Assembly: GCA_019925095.2 (NCBI GenBank)
Contig: CM034389.1
Coordinates: 25,904,935 to 25,968,934, forward strand
DNA length: 64,000 bases
Origin: Dendrolimus kikuchii
Taxonomy: Eukaryota; Arthropoda; Insecta; Lepidoptera; Lasiocampidae
Direction: 5' to 3'
Shown here: positions 29,151 to 39,515 of the stretch, piece by piece
Layout: every line of letters starts with the position of its first letter
How positions within the stretch are numbered: the first letter of the stretch is position 1
Position numbers and translations under genes: made by a program
The notes under the pieces: generated by a model
Told to the model about the DNA's origin: nothing
What the model saw: the letters and a program-made list of their open reading frames with translations, nothing else
Database searches by the model: none

Positions 29151-29656
29151 TGTTCTAGTAAAATCTTTTATTTTTATATCAAAGTTGATAAAATGGTCTT
29201 TTTCTCTTCTTAAATAATGTTATAAAATGCAATAAAAATACTTTTCTATATTTTTATATTTAATTTCATCTGGACTTTCATACTATTGACAATAAAACGT
29301 ATTTAAATAAATCTTACCGGTAACATTAAAGTTCGAAAGCGCCATCTATGTTTCTCAATAGAAAATTACGTTGACACGTGGATAAGTAGAATTATAAATA
29401 ATGAAAACATTCACCAATTTGATAAATGTTATAGTGGCAGAGTAGGTTGACACTGGTACAGGTATGATCAGAGTTCGTGGTTGTAGTCCAGAGTGTGCTC
29501 ACTTAATTTTTCACAATGTAACTTTTATTAACGCCTGCTCTTTAAACAAGAGGTATGCACTAGAGGTTGACCCGCGGTGCAGCCACGGGGTAAACTCTAG
29601 TAATTAATATATTTGCATAATATTTTCTTAAGTTTTCGCGACTTGTATACATAATA
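29151..29656. other. unassigned
   Basis: No repeat or gene was recognised, except an old Helitron-like scrap near 29560-29605 (GGTGCAGCCACGGGG, CTCTAGT). Confidence 0.35.
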
Positions 29657-31047
29657 AAACTACGTTTTAACGGTTTTAAGCGCGGTAATTTTATTTGATT
29701 TTGGTTTTTCCGACGTTTCGGCCACTTTTCAGTGGCCGTGATCACGGAAGACAAAGATGTCAAGTGTCAACGAGTATTGTTAAAGTTTTATTTAGCCTAC
29801 CGCCAACTTATTAATTTTAATTATTTAATTTTTAATTTTGTTTATGGTTATTATTTAATCTATGGGAGCCTAATCTAATTTACTACCGCTTCGCAACATG
29901 TTATGGCTTGAAGAGAAGAAGCGGCGCAAGAAACTCTTCAGCAAACATGCCTAGCTCTAATCATTTTATATAATATTAAAATGGGTGGAAGGAAAAATAA
30001 AAGTAATTATCAGTCAAGTTGGTTTGTGTTCCGTTGTACGCAGAAAGAGCTCACAGTGTCTTGAGGTCTGGCAGCTGGTTTTTGCTGGGTTTGGGTCTTA
30101 ATAGTTTTGATAATTGGATCCCAAACAGGTGGTACTTGCCAACCATCTTCTCTATTGAAATTTGGGTGTTTTTTGATTTCAATAGCCTCACGCATCATTC
30201 TAGGTATGAAACGATTCTCTTTCGCGAGGATTTGTGGGTTATCGAATCTGATGTAGTGGTTGGGTTTATCCAGCGTGTGTTCACTGATCGCAGACTTCGT
30301 AGACCTTGTGTGTTTCATGTCAGCAATGTGTTCTTTTACTCGTGTTTTTATGCTCCTCTTTGTTTGCCCAATGTATGACAATCCACACTCACAATCAAGC
30401 TTGTAAACCCCTGCATCCTGGAGTGGGATATTGCATTTCACAGGTCTCAGAAATTGGGTAATCTTTTTCTGCGGCTTGAAATATGTTTTGATTGAAGCTC
30501 GCCTGAGGATGTGACCAATTCTGTCTGTGACCCCCTTGATGTAGGGTAGGGTAGCAGGGCACCGCTCAACTGAAGGTGGTTTGGGGCCTTTGTGACGTTG
30601 GTGTGGAGTCTTCAGCTGATTGCGTTGTAGAACTCGCTTGACATGCTGAAGCTCTCCAGCTATGTGGTTCTCGTCACAAATTTTTCGTGCTCTCTGAAAC
30701 AAAGATTTGCCCACGGTAGCTAACTGACTAGGATGGTGGTGAGACGAACCATTAAGGTATTTATCTGTATGGGTAGGTTTCCTATAAACCGTATGACCAA
30801 GAGTATTGTCAGGGTTCCTTAGGATGAGCACATCCAGAAAAGCTAATTTATTATTTGCCTCTAGTTCCATAGTAAATTTAATATTACTGCTAATGGAATT
30901 GAGATGATCTAGAAATGCAGAGACTTTATCGTTTGGGAGGACGGCAAAAGTATCGTCTACGTACCTTTTATACATCTTCGGCTTAGCCGGAGCGGTATCC
31001 AGTGCCTTCTGCTCGAAGTCTTCCATAAAAATGTCAGCTACGACTTT
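29657..31047 (-). mobile_element. Penelope-like element, copy B, 5'-truncated
   Basis: On the minus strand it has the reverse transcriptase end, GIY-YIG endonuclease, stop, a 3' UTR with the shared CGTGTTGCTG-like module (29886-29948), a GGCCAC/GTGGCC hairpin and a terminus identical to copy A. The 5' border is placed where similarity to the typical ...VVADIFMEDFE sequence begins. No TSD was found. Confidence 0.88.
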
Positions 31048-31092
31048 GATCTTTGTTTCAGAGAGCACGAAAAATTTGTGAACTAAATTCAA
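30010..31092 (-). CDS. Penelope-like reverse transcriptase C-terminus plus GIY-YIG endonuclease (partial)
   Basis: The 360-codon frame encodes the last part of a Penelope-like polyprotein. VADIFMEDFEQKAL (residues 18-31) leads into YKRYVDDTFAVLP, the reverse transcriptase motif C with the catalytic DD, then NKLAFLDVLILR and VYRKPTHTDKYLN, typical of this class. GVYKLDCECGLSYIGQTKR at residues 228-246 is the GIY-YIG nuclease core (GVY...YIG), followed by R..EH and HTLDKPNHYIRFD. The nuclease cuts target DNA. The fingers, motifs A and B and the N-terminal half are lost, so the protein cannot work alone; about the first 15 residues come from flanking sequence. Full-length polyproteins of this class are more than twice this length. 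The frame itself is unbroken. Confidence 0.9.
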   Translation of the reverse strand: MNLVHKFFVLSETKIKVVADIFMEDFEQKALDTAPAKPKMYKRYVDDTFAVLPNDKVSAFLDHLNSISSNIKFTMELEANNKLAFLDVLILRNPDNTLGHTVYRKPTHTDKYLNGSSHHHPSQLATVGKSLFQRARKICDENHIAGELQHVKRVLQRNQLKTPHQRHKGPKPPSVERCPATLPYIKGVTDRIGHILRRASIKTYFKPQKKITQFLRPVKCNIPLQDAGVYKLDCECGLSYIGQTKRSIKTRVKEHIADMKHTRSTKSAISEHTLDKPNHYIRFDNPQILAKENRFIPRMMREAIEIKKHPNFNREDGWQVPPVWDPIIKTIKTQTQQKPAARPQDTVSSFCVQRNTNQLD

Positions 31093-31439
31093 AAGTGAAA
31101 CAATTCAACTGTTTTATTCATGCATTTGACCCATCATCATATCATACAAACATTGCAAGTTAAATAAAAGCTTGTTGAAATACATAGTATATCGTTATGT
31201 AACGTTAGAAAGTAACAAAATAACGCAGACGCGGGTAACAGCTTATTGTATCACATAAACCTTGAAAAATTGTTTCTGTTTTAAATAATAAAAGCAAAGT
31301 GAAATGAATAAAAATAAGACACCACTTTTCATATAACAATATGAATATTTTGTAAGAATAAATGATTTCAAACTTTTGCTAAGTTTTTTATAACACATTG
31401 GCGAACAACTTGAGCACTGTCATAACTTGGGTAGATGAC
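31093..31439. other. unassigned AT-rich sequence
   Basis: No feature was recognised. Confidence 0.4.
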
Positions 31440-31860
31440 GATATTTCAGTTTCGTTAGCGGGGCTTAGGGTAATAGAGTAAGTACACACCGCTTCGGGGG
31501 GCCTTTAGCTATCAAGGGAGCAAAGGATTCATCACCCCCGCTGACGAAGTGAATGTGTTCTGATTCCCGGGGCACATTCAGGCACTTTTTGCGCTCGATC
31601 GGACTGGGCGTAACTACGTTCTAAGTCTCAGCCTTTCCTTCATAAAAAGCGCGGGGCACATGAGAGGAGGGTGGTTTTAGTGGGTAGTGGGTGTTGCCCG
31701 TGCAACTTCTCCGAGTCTCCACACAAGCTGGCTTGATTAGTGTTCGGATTGCCCCTTGTCAAAGGGGAAAGCCTTCATGATCAACTATGGTCTAATCCCT
31801 TGCAAAGGACCCAGTATTGTGCGTAAATAGCATTTCCCCCGCCTTAATAAAAATAAATAA
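31440..31860 (+). mobile_element. probable LINE 3' UTR, GC-rich
   Basis: GC-rich compared with its flanks, with GGGGGGCCTTTAGCTATC, GGTGTTGCCCGTGC and a terminal GCATTTCCCCCGCC before an AATAAAAATAAATAAA-type tail. The end resembles family G (GGATTTCCCC then A-run), but the rest differs. Confidence 0.4.
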
Positions 31861-31990
31861 ATAGTAAGATCATTAGATATATATTAATTAGAACAAATAT
31901 AAGCGTTGTGTATTTATTTGCGCTTTGTGATTGCATTATAAACTGCAAATGCATAATTGCAACCGGTAAATAAGGCAATCGATACCAAGC

Positions 31991-32312
31991 TCTTTTTTAT
32001 TAATTTTTTATTGCAGGAGTTCAGCAGACAGGCAGACAGGCCCACTTGATGGAAAGCGGTTACCATCGCCTATGGACATTTGCAACACCAAAGGTGCTAC
32101 AAATGCGCTGCTGCTCTCTTAAAGGAGACTGGAATCTGGTCACTAATATCGGAACACAACTCATGGTTGTTATGGCGACATACTTTAGAGGAGGGGTGGT
32201 AGCCATCCAGTCGGGCAAATGCTCTACCACCTGGCTGTGGGTGGTTTTGTCGCCTCTTACGACAGGCCGCCCGGCCGCAGGAAATTGTATTGTAACCCAT
32301 TCCTGCAGGGAT
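31991..32312 (-). mobile_element. R310 A-tailed short repeat, copy 6
   Basis: A near-complete copy: an interrupted T-run at 31992-32010, the body, and the sense 5' end at CCTGCAGGGAT. Confidence 0.82.
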
Positions 32313-32395
32313 AATCTTTTAATAATTATAGGAACAAATTATTTTGTTTAAATTTGTATAGTTTAAAAGCAGGGTCTTCAGATTAAGGTATTTTT

Positions 32396-32836
32396 AACCG
32401 ACTTCCATAAGGAGGAAGTTATCAATTTGACTGTGTTTTTTTTTGTTTTTTCCTTTATTCAAAAGAGTATACTCCTAAGGTGGTACCATTGTCACCAAGT
32501 CACGATATGAGGAGTAGATCCTAGGGATATCGAGAGCAACCCTTGTCGAACAGTGTCGAGCGCCTATACTCTTGGAAAGACAAAACTTGTATACGTGTGC
32601 TAGGAGTTCAATTTTTACAGGCGTTTGAAATATTATTTTTATAGCTATTCAAGTACATAAAATCTAGAATATATTTTTGTAAAAAAACAAAACCGTCTCC
32701 AAACTAAAAAGCATAAAATCAATATTTTGTACATCTTTAGTCGGTGCCAAGTAAAACATAAAAAACAGTAGCAAAATTCTAAAATGTATCGACTTCAATA
32801 TATTTCAGATGTTTTTCTTGTAGTTGGAAGTCGACT
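32396..32836. mobile_element. MITE-like element with GACTTCC ends
   Basis: AACCGACTTCCATAAGG on the left and GGAAGTCGACTTGG on the right give short inverted ends (CGACTTCC / GGAAGTCG). I recall similar CCGACTTCC...GGAAGTCGG repeats in many moth genomes. It is non-coding. Confidence 0.5.
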
Positions 32837-33560
32837 TGGTTTTGCTGTTATGCCAACCAATAAAATGTATCAAAAAATGATGACTGCGTTGGAGTCGTAT
32901 TACGTCTGTATAATAAATTCATTAAATTAGGCAAATTTTGAAAACTAAATTTGGATACCCTCATTTTTAAAAGTGTTCTAAATCAAGATAAATTGGGGAA
33001 AAAGGCCACGAATGCATATTATGCATTATACTGGGGAGTGAATTTGCTACGCCATTTTTTTTTTTAACAGTAAGTAACTGAAATTTCTCTGGAAACAGTG
33101 GTAGACTCATGACATTCAATAAGTAATCTAGTTAAGACTGAGTTTTGATATATAAATAAAGATACCAATTTGCACTAAGTTGTACGTAACTACTTGACTA
33201 AGTACACGGTAAGAGCGATATACTGACTATTATTCTACATGCATAACTTTAGATCCAACTGAATTTCTATGATACAAGTCTGTTAGTATTAAATATTATT
33301 AATTTTTCTGATGTTGTTGTAGAGTTGATGATAATGAAAATGTTTGATAACGTACAATCTTCCTGTCAGAGACAAGATTACTGATAAAATTCCGCAACAG
33401 ACAGATATTTTTTCTGAAGGACAATAAACAAGATCGATGATGGTATTTTTTTCTATTTATTGATCTTTTATTTATCGTTTGAATTTCGCACAATATGCCT
33501 CTTTTTGCGAACTATTCTTTTTTGAATAATGTTTCAGTCACAAACTCACACTTGTAATAT
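32837..33560. other. unassigned AT-rich sequence
   Basis: No feature was recognised. Confidence 0.4.
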
Positions 33561-33566
33561 ATTCTT

Positions 33567-33814
33567 CGACGGCCTCTGTGGTTGAGCGGGCTAAGCCTTT
33601 GCCGGCCTACCTCACTTCAACGCAGTGGCTCCGGGTTCGATTCCTGGTATAGTAAATCTCGGAAACGTATTTTCTCCGTTATTTACTATGGTCTGGGTGT
33701 CTGGGATCGGCCCCAGAGTAGTCCGTTGTATATTACCCATAACACAAGCGTAACTTGCTTAATTTGGGGATATACAATGTGTGTGTTTGTCTGCCGATTA
33801 AAAAAAAAAATAAA
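33567..33814 (+). mobile_element. tRNA-derived SINE S1, full copy
   Basis: The tRNA-like head has an A-box-like TGGTTGAGCGGGCTAAG and an exact B box GGTTCGATTCC at 33634-33644. The S1 body follows and ends CTGCCGATTAAAAAA. The internal pol III promoter makes it a transcribable SINE. Confidence 0.88.
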
Positions 33815-33987
33815 AAAAATATTTTTTATATTATTGAAGCTATAATTTCTTGTTCAATGCTATTCGGAGCTTAAGTACCTTGTTTGCCTTTTCTAATTTA
33901 CAGGTATCTTGATGTAATATTTATCACTACCTTAACTAATTTTTTTTATGTGAGTCTGTTTATTTGGTAATTTTTTGTCATTTGACA

Positions 33988-34215
33988 AGGTGGTAGTGCA
34001 TTTGCCGAATGGATGGCTACCACCCCTGGTGTAAAGTATGTCGCCATAATAACCTTAAGTGTGTTCCGGCGTTAGTGACCAAGTTCCAGTCTCCCTTAAG
34101 AGAGCAGCAGCGCATTTGTAGCACCTTTGGAGTTGCAAATGTCCATAGGCGATGGTAACCGTTTTTCATCAAGTGGGCCATCGGCTTGTCCGCTGAACTC
34201 CTGCAATAAAAAAAA
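33988..34215 (+). mobile_element. R310 A-tailed short repeat, copy 7 (5'-truncated)
   Basis: Sense orientation from AGGTGGTAGTGCATTTGCC to TGCAATAAAAAAAA; about 75 bp of the 5' end is missing. Confidence 0.8.
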
Positions 34216-34925
34216 TCTTATAAGCATTACTCATAATATTGTCTACCTTTCTTATAATTTCGGATTAATTGCAAGCTTTAGCCTATTGAATGTTGTTAAC
34301 GTAGAAAAATGTGAATGACTGGATGTTTGTTGAAAACATTCGGCTGCAATGTCTTGATGGTTTATCCAAACATTGTTATTTCAATCGACGGATGCGTCAA
34401 CCACTTTTTGCTTGCCGGATGCGTTCACAATGTTTTACCGGTAGTCTTGTTCGAATTTACCAGAGGTTGGGTTTTCGGACTACTAAGGTTTTGATTTGGC
34501 TGCTAAATAAGCGATTAAGGACACTGTGTAAATTTTTCTTAGCTTTGAATTCATACTTTTAGTGATGTGTAATTAAGATTACTTTTAGAATTAGAGTCCT
34601 TTGTCCTATTTTGTTCGTTAAAAATTATTAGGGTTTTATATTTAAGTATTGATAAATTTTCTGTTTCTAAAGTACTTAGAAAAAAATCAATGTAATTCAG
34701 TTTCTATCGAAAGCACAGAAGGTAAATTTGACATCTACATGTACTAGCACTTATATTTTTATAGACGAAATCAGTATAAATTTTCATGGAGTTAGTATAT
34801 TAAAAATATATTATATATTTTAAGTAATAAAACGGAGAAAATATGGTCCTTTCCACTAGTCATAAACGATTTATTATAATATCACATAAGTAGAATTAGT
34901 TTTATTAATTATTATTTATTATTTA
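34216..34925. other. unassigned; one 83-codon frame without known motifs
   Basis: The frame at 34311-34562 shows no family signature and I do not call it a gene. The rest is AT-rich. Confidence 0.35.
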
Positions 34926-34929
34926 TTTA

Positions 34930-35145
34930 ACAAAATTAGGTCGTTTTGGTCTTACTCCAAAAGGAAGGTTTGCACTGAAAATCAGCGTCGTGTCGGATAT
35001 AATTCCGGCACAGCAATATGCCGAGTGCAAACCTTGTTTGCTGAAAATGCGGCCTACAAATACTTAAAATATGCTCTGTGTATAATAATGTATAAGGAAT
35101 GTAATTACGTCGTCAATTAAAGTTTTTCTTTCTTTCTTTTCTTTC
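34930..35145 (+). mobile_element. LINE 3' UTR fragment with TTTC tail
   Basis: GGAAGGTTTGCACTGAAAAT is followed by TGTATAAGGAATGTAATTAC and (TTTC)n after AATTAAAGTTTT. The layout matches the tails of LINEs of this kind. There is no coding part. Confidence 0.5.
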
Positions 35146-35369
35146 TATTTAAATAATCATGTTTTTAATCATGTATGCTCTACATATCGTTTTACTACAA
35201 GATCATTATACTCTAATTCTTAATTACCTGGACTAAAATGAGCTTTGATGTATCTTTTTTGGATTCATAAGTAAGTTGTTTGAGTTGGATCAACATTCAC
35301 CACCAAGAGTTGAGTCCTATAGAATTTCTTTAGAAATACTATAGAAATCAATTCACAGTGGTGAGTAAC

Positions 35370-36245
35370 TTTTTTTTTATTCATGAAAGTATAGGTTTGC
35401 ATTTGACCACTGTCTCACCTGATGTTGAGTGATGACGCAGTCTAGGATGGAGCACGCTTACCTAGAATACCTATTCACTCGTGACTTGAAAACTTCAAGA
35501 TTGTATTTGTCAGGAAGAACAGCCTCCGGCAAATTATTTCGCTCTTCGTCAGTGCGCACCAGAAAAGATTAAGCGAAACACTTGTGTACAAAGTATGTAC
35601 AATAATAGTCAGCATTTTACGAACGAACAACTGCGGCCTAATACTTAGCAACACATTATAGTCATATATGTTAAGTAATTAAATCAGTGTCATTACGGCG
35701 CTCGTTGGGTTTTGTATTTCTTACATTTTACCCTTCCCTCCTATACTAAAACTGTATACACACTACAGTTTTTTGGTCCTTCGAGTTTTTACGGTTTTGT
35801 GATCCTCGATCTGTAAGCCTAGCGCGCGGTTTGGCTTCTTACAGGGTCATCGCGCCGTGAACTATCATATTTTGGACATTTTTATTTTCACAAACAGTGA
35901 ATATTTCATAGAGTCAGTGACAAGACAGTTGCGGCTTTATACTACTAACATTTACAATTACATAGTTACTAAAACTGTATACACACTACAACTTGGTTCT
36001 GACTGGTGGTGTTTCCAGCATGTAGCGGTGGCGCAAACCGCTACGTCTGGTTGTCCGATGGTAAAATGGGGATGGAGGAATCAGCCCGTTCAATTCTAAG
36101 GAACACTCCCCGAAAAGTATCCGATAGATGACAGTTAGCCCCGCGACCTTGCGTCTATGCTCTAGACTCTGAAGTCGAGCATAAAAAAGACGATCATTGC
36201 CGACCAGCTTCCTCGCTCTTTCCGCAGAGCTTGTAACATAAAAAA
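35370..36245 (-). pseudogene. LINE ORF2 C-terminus (family A), split by an LTR-element remnant
   Basis: Antisense copy of the region also present at 40421-41040. The segments 36245-35996 and 35579-35370 encode, with frameshifts and stops, the equivalents of ARKLVGNDRLF, RRKVAGLTVIY, ELNGLIPPSPFYH and then [27 protein letters not shown]-run at 35371-35378 is its A-tail. The LTR fragment 35585-35990, with its TSD, separates the two parts. Confidence 0.8.
35585..35990 (+). mobile_element. LTR retrotransposon deletion derivative with 5-bp TSD
   Basis: ACTTG flanks it at 35580-35584 and 35991-35995. The unit starts TGTACAAAG and ends CACACTACA (TG...CA). 35585-35767 is a 183-bp 5' LTR. It is followed six bases later by TGGTCCTTCGAG, a primer-binding-site-like sequence starting TGG. 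About 200 bp of leader remain, then only the last 24 bp of the 3' LTR (35967-35990, identical to 35744-35767). All coding sequence and most of the 3' LTR are deleted. Confidence 0.85.
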
Positions 36246-36600
36246 AAGGTCAGTCGCAGCTGTCATTTCAGTCCAGGTAATTATAAATTAGAGTATAGAC
36301 GACTTTCATCATTACATGTAATTAGTAACATATTACGTGTTCCGTCGTGTAATTAACATAATTATTCTCGAGTTTTGTGGCTCACATGGTCGAACTGGTC
36401 CCGTGTTCTCAGAATCAATTACATCACCAACGTTGCGCTAATGACTCTGAATGATTGGACAAAAAGCAGCCGAAGCCACGGTCGCCGACCTGTCTGACAT
36501 TGCATTATGGAAATACCCATGGTGTAAAAAAGTAATTACAATTTTAAGACTATAAAAACTGCTTCGGCTGTTACTTAGTGAAGAATAATTTTAAGTTCTT
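36246..36600. other. unassigned
   Basis: No feature was recognised. Confidence 0.4.
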
Positions 36601-36626
36601 TATTATATCGCTCATGAATGCAGCTG

Positions 36627-36797
36627 ATCGTGTACTAGCAGAAGGTGATGTCAGGAGCCTTAAGAAGAGACGAGCGTGCATGACAAGAGTTATGACTGTC
36701 AAAGAAGCAAGTGAGGTGTGTAAGAATAAGCCGAAATGGCGCTCTGTTGTTCGTGCCTACCTCGCAAGGGACCTGGCGTGAAGTTATGTATGTATGT
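36627..36797 (+). mobile_element. RTE-like LINE 3' end, copy 9 (13-bp TSD)
   Basis: ATGAATGCAGCTG duplicates at 36614-36626 and 36798-36810. It starts at DRVLAEGDVRSL and reads on to YLARDLA, stop, then the TATG tail. Confidence 0.93.
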
Positions 36798-36958
36798 ATG
36801 AATGCAGCTGTTCTCGAGAATTTTTCTCTTGCGCTCTATGAAGATTTGGAAGGAGCTTTCTGTTGAGATTTTACCCATAGAATTATAATATGAAGTTGAT
36901 AAAAAAAAATGCATCCTGAAATTCTTTCGTGGCGGGCAGCATTTCGATAAAATCTCTG

Positions 36959-37330
36959 ATGTTGTAAATGTCCGTAGGCGACAGTAACCACTTTGTTATT
37001 TAATTTTTATTCCAGCAGTTCCGTAGAGAGGCCCACTTGATTGACATTTGCAACACCAAAGGTGCTGCAAATGCGCTGTTGCTCTCTTAAGGGAGACTGG
37101 AACCTGGTCACTAATGCCGGAACACAACTCAAGGTTGTTATGGCGGCGTACTCTAGACCAATAGTAGTAGCCATCCAGTCGGGCAAATATCCTACCACCT
37201 AACTGTGGGTTGTTTTGTCGCCTCTTACGACAGGCCGCCCGGCAGCAGAAAATTATATTCTTTATCAGTTCCTGCACGGAGAAAATTGTTCCACTTTCCA
37301 TCAAGTGGACTATAAGCCTGTCTGCTGTAC
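36959..37330 (+). mobile_element. old R310 copy split by a younger R310 copy
   Basis: TGTTGTAAATGTCCGTAGGC to CCACTTT (36994) and CCACTTTCCATCAAGTGG (from 37291) are two consecutive parts of one sense copy, separated by an antisense R310. Confidence 0.7.
36995..37290 (-). mobile_element. R310 A-tailed short repeat, copy 8, nested in another R310
   Basis: Antisense, flanked by CCACTTT on both sides (36988-36994 and 37291-37297), as expected for a short TSD. It lacks the segment coding TGGAAAGCGGTTACCATCG. Confidence 0.75.
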
Positions 37331-37441
37331 CTATTCCAGCTATAGTACTCTATATTATGTAGTAGATCAAATGGTTCATTGGTTTTTCGTTAATACAATG
37401 TCCTGTTTTGTGCATTTATTTGTAATATTTATTTACTTTTA

Positions 37442-38267
37442 GCCGAATCGTCATCAGAACTGCAAACACTAGTCACAATGATGAATGATGACTGTCAGGC
37501 GAGAGGCTTACATTTGAATGCGAAGAAAACAAAGGTTATGGTGTTTGAAAGAGAAGAAACCAGAACGAATGCAAGGATAATGGTCGATGATGTTATGCTG
37601 GAGCAAGTGAGTGAGTTTGTATATCTTGGATGTGCTTTTAGCAGGGATGGAAGGTACACCGCTGATATAGAAGGAAGAGTGAATTTGGGGAATAGTGTGA
37701 ATGGAGCGTTAGGTAAACTTCTAGGCGCTAAGAACCTCAGCCAGAAGGCCCAGCTTGCCATACACAACGCGATGCTGGTACCTACGCTCACGTATGGAAG
37801 CGAGAGTTGGGTATGGAAGAGAGAGCATGAAAGTAGAGTAAACGCGGTCGAGATGCGAGCACTGCGCAAAATCTGCGGAGTGACGCTCGCAGACCGCGTT
37901 CGTAATGCCGAAGTAAGAAAGAGACTTGGTCTGAAAGAGAGTGTCGGGGTGAAGGTAAGGAAAGGAATGCTCCGGTGGTTTGGGCATGTGAAAAGAATGC
38001 ATGATGAAAGAATGACTAAACAGATATACAATGCAAAAGTGGATGGATGCAGAAGTCCTGGAAGGCCACGACACACCTTCCATGATCAAATTGATCGTGT
38101 ACTAGCAGAAGGTGATGTCAGGAGCTTTAAGGACAGACGAGCGTGCATGACAAGAGTTATGAATGTCAAAGAAGCAAGTGAGGTGTGTAAGAATAAGCTT
38201 AAATGGCGCTCTGTTGTTCGTGCCTATCCCGCAAGGGAACTGGCGTGAAGTTATGTATGTATATATG
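37442..38267 (+). mobile_element. RTE-like LINE, longest copy (copy 10)
   Basis: 826 bp, bounded by TATTTACTTTTA (37430-37441) and TATTTACTTTA (38268-38278), a TSD with one indel. The 5' border falls just after the reverse transcriptase catalytic motif. The 3' UTR is minimal: TGA of the ORF is followed by AGTTATGTATGTATATATG. Confidence 0.9.
37478..38248 (+). CDS. RTE-like LINE reverse transcriptase, C-terminal 256 residues (partial)
   Basis: The open frame extends upstream of this Met to the element border (AESSSELQTLVT), the stretch directly after the catalytic YADD-type motif. The visible motifs are LHLNAKKTKVMVFE, VSEFVYLGCAFSRDGRYT, PTLTYGSESWVWK, EMRALRKICGVTLADRVRN and LRWFGHVKRMHDER, then SPGRPRHTFHDQID. 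These are the thumb and connection regions of RTE-type reverse transcriptases. The endonuclease and polymerase core are absent, so it is an inert fragment without any stop or frameshift, hence young. The clade assignment rests on these motifs and the short-repeat 3' tail and is tentative. Confidence 0.85.
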   Translation: MMNDDCQARGLHLNAKKTKVMVFEREETRTNARIMVDDVMLEQVSEFVYLGCAFSRDGRYTADIEGRVNLGNSVNGALGKLLGAKNLSQKAQLAIHNAMLVPTLTYGSESWVWKREHESRVNAVEMRALRKICGVTLADRVRNAEVRKRLGLKESVGVKVRKGMLRWFGHVKRMHDERMTKQIYNAKVDGCRSPGRPRHTFHDQIDRVLAEGDVRSFKDRRACMTRVMNVKEASEVCKNKLKWRSVVRAYPARELA

Positions 38268-38278
38268 TATTTACTTTA

Positions 38279-38690
38279 ATGTAATATTTACAAACTTTTA
38301 TTTTGTACATATTAACATGAGTTTCTTACCGATTTCAATTTAGTTCAATAACTCTATACTGTAATCTCTTTATCGAAATTCAAGGCTCTTCCTGTAGCTT
38401 AATATAGCAGTTGTTATTTTCCACGTTTTTCTTAAAATAGATCCAGAAAAGACATCAGATTAACTACAAGGCCTTTAATGATGCGTGATTAGTTAAATCT
38501 TCACAAAGTATCCACAAAATTTAAAATTTGTCGTGTAACAAAGAAATTAATAATGGAACTGGTTTATGCAGACTTATTGTCTTATTCATATTGAGTTAGA
38601 ATAAGTTTGAACGTTTCTTTAAGGTCCTTAAAGAAGCCTGCAAACTTATAACTCTATATGACCTTTAGTAATATAATAGTAATCGGCAAA
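38279..38690. other. unassigned AT-rich sequence
   Basis: No feature was recognised. Confidence 0.4.
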
Positions 38691-38691
38691 C

Positions 38692-38911
38692 AATCACACA
38701 CATTGTGTATTCTCACATTAAACAAGTTACGCTTGCGTTATGGGTAATATACAACGGACCACTCTGGGGCCGATCCCAGATACCCAGACCATAGTAAATA
38801 ACGAAGAAAATTTGTTTTTGAAATTTACCATACCAGGAATGGAACCCGGAGCATCGGCGTTGTAGTGAGATAAGTCGGCAAAGGCTTAGTCCGCTCAATC
38901 ACAGAGGCCGT
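38692..38911 (-). mobile_element. tRNA-derived SINE S1, minus-strand copy
   Basis: Body and head are both present; the B box on the minus strand is mutated (GGGTTCCATTCC). It faces the plus-strand copy at 39085, 170 bp away. Confidence 0.82.
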
Positions 38912-39084
38912 TAGTGTTGTTAAAAATAGTTAAATGAATTACGTTTATCAATTCATTACTATCTCATGGCGAACATCACAAGGAAACTAGCCCATATGAC
39001 ACATAGAACACATAACAATCTTGAATGTTTTTAATTCATAAGCATTTTGTATGAATGCATATTATGATAATTTATATATAATTT

Positions 39085-39337
39085 GACGGTCTCTGTGGTT
39101 GAGCGGGCTAAGCCTTTGCGGCGTACCTCACTGCAACGCAGAGGTTCCGGGTTCGATTCCTGGTATAGTAAATTTCGGAAACGTATTTTCTCCGTTATTT
39201 ACTATGGTCTGGGTGTATGGGATCGGCCCCAGAGTAGTCCGTTGTATGTTACCCATAACACAAGCGTAACTTGCTTAATTTGGGGATATACAATGTGTGT
39301 GTTTGTCTGCCGATTATTATTATTATTATTATTATAT
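39085..39337 (+). mobile_element. tRNA-derived SINE S1, full copy with (ATT)n tail
   Basis: A-box-like TGGTTGAGCGGGC, exact B box GGTTCGATTCC, body, then at least seven ATT/TTA units. It is the best match to a complete S1. Confidence 0.9.
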
Positions 39338-39475
39338 ATAGATAACACTTTATTGTACACTATTACAGAAAACTTACGAACTAGTATTATTCTAATTTCA
39401 ACCCGTGGCAGGAGTATTGCTGATTAGGAGTGGCTATTTATTGTACGATTACATATATTTTAATAATAAATATAC

Positions 39476-39478
<3 letters not shown>

Positions 39479-39514
<36 letters not shown>
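39479..39514. repeat. TA microsatellite
   Basis: (TA)n directly next to an R310 copy; a second short TA/AT run (39838-39850) follows the copy. Confidence 0.95.

Positions 39515-39515
<1 letters not shown>

Noticed and set aside
29710..29746. A functional hammerhead ribozyme
   Set aside because: The conserved core reads CTGAAAA instead of CTGANGA and no proper stem II can form, so only a remnant is proposed.
33567..33814. tRNA gene (A and B boxes present)
   Set aside because: The head is followed by the S1 body and recurs at several places; it is a SINE promoter, not a tRNA.
35857..36099. 80-codon plus-strand frame
   Set aside because: It spans the border between the LTR fragment and an antisense LINE remnant.
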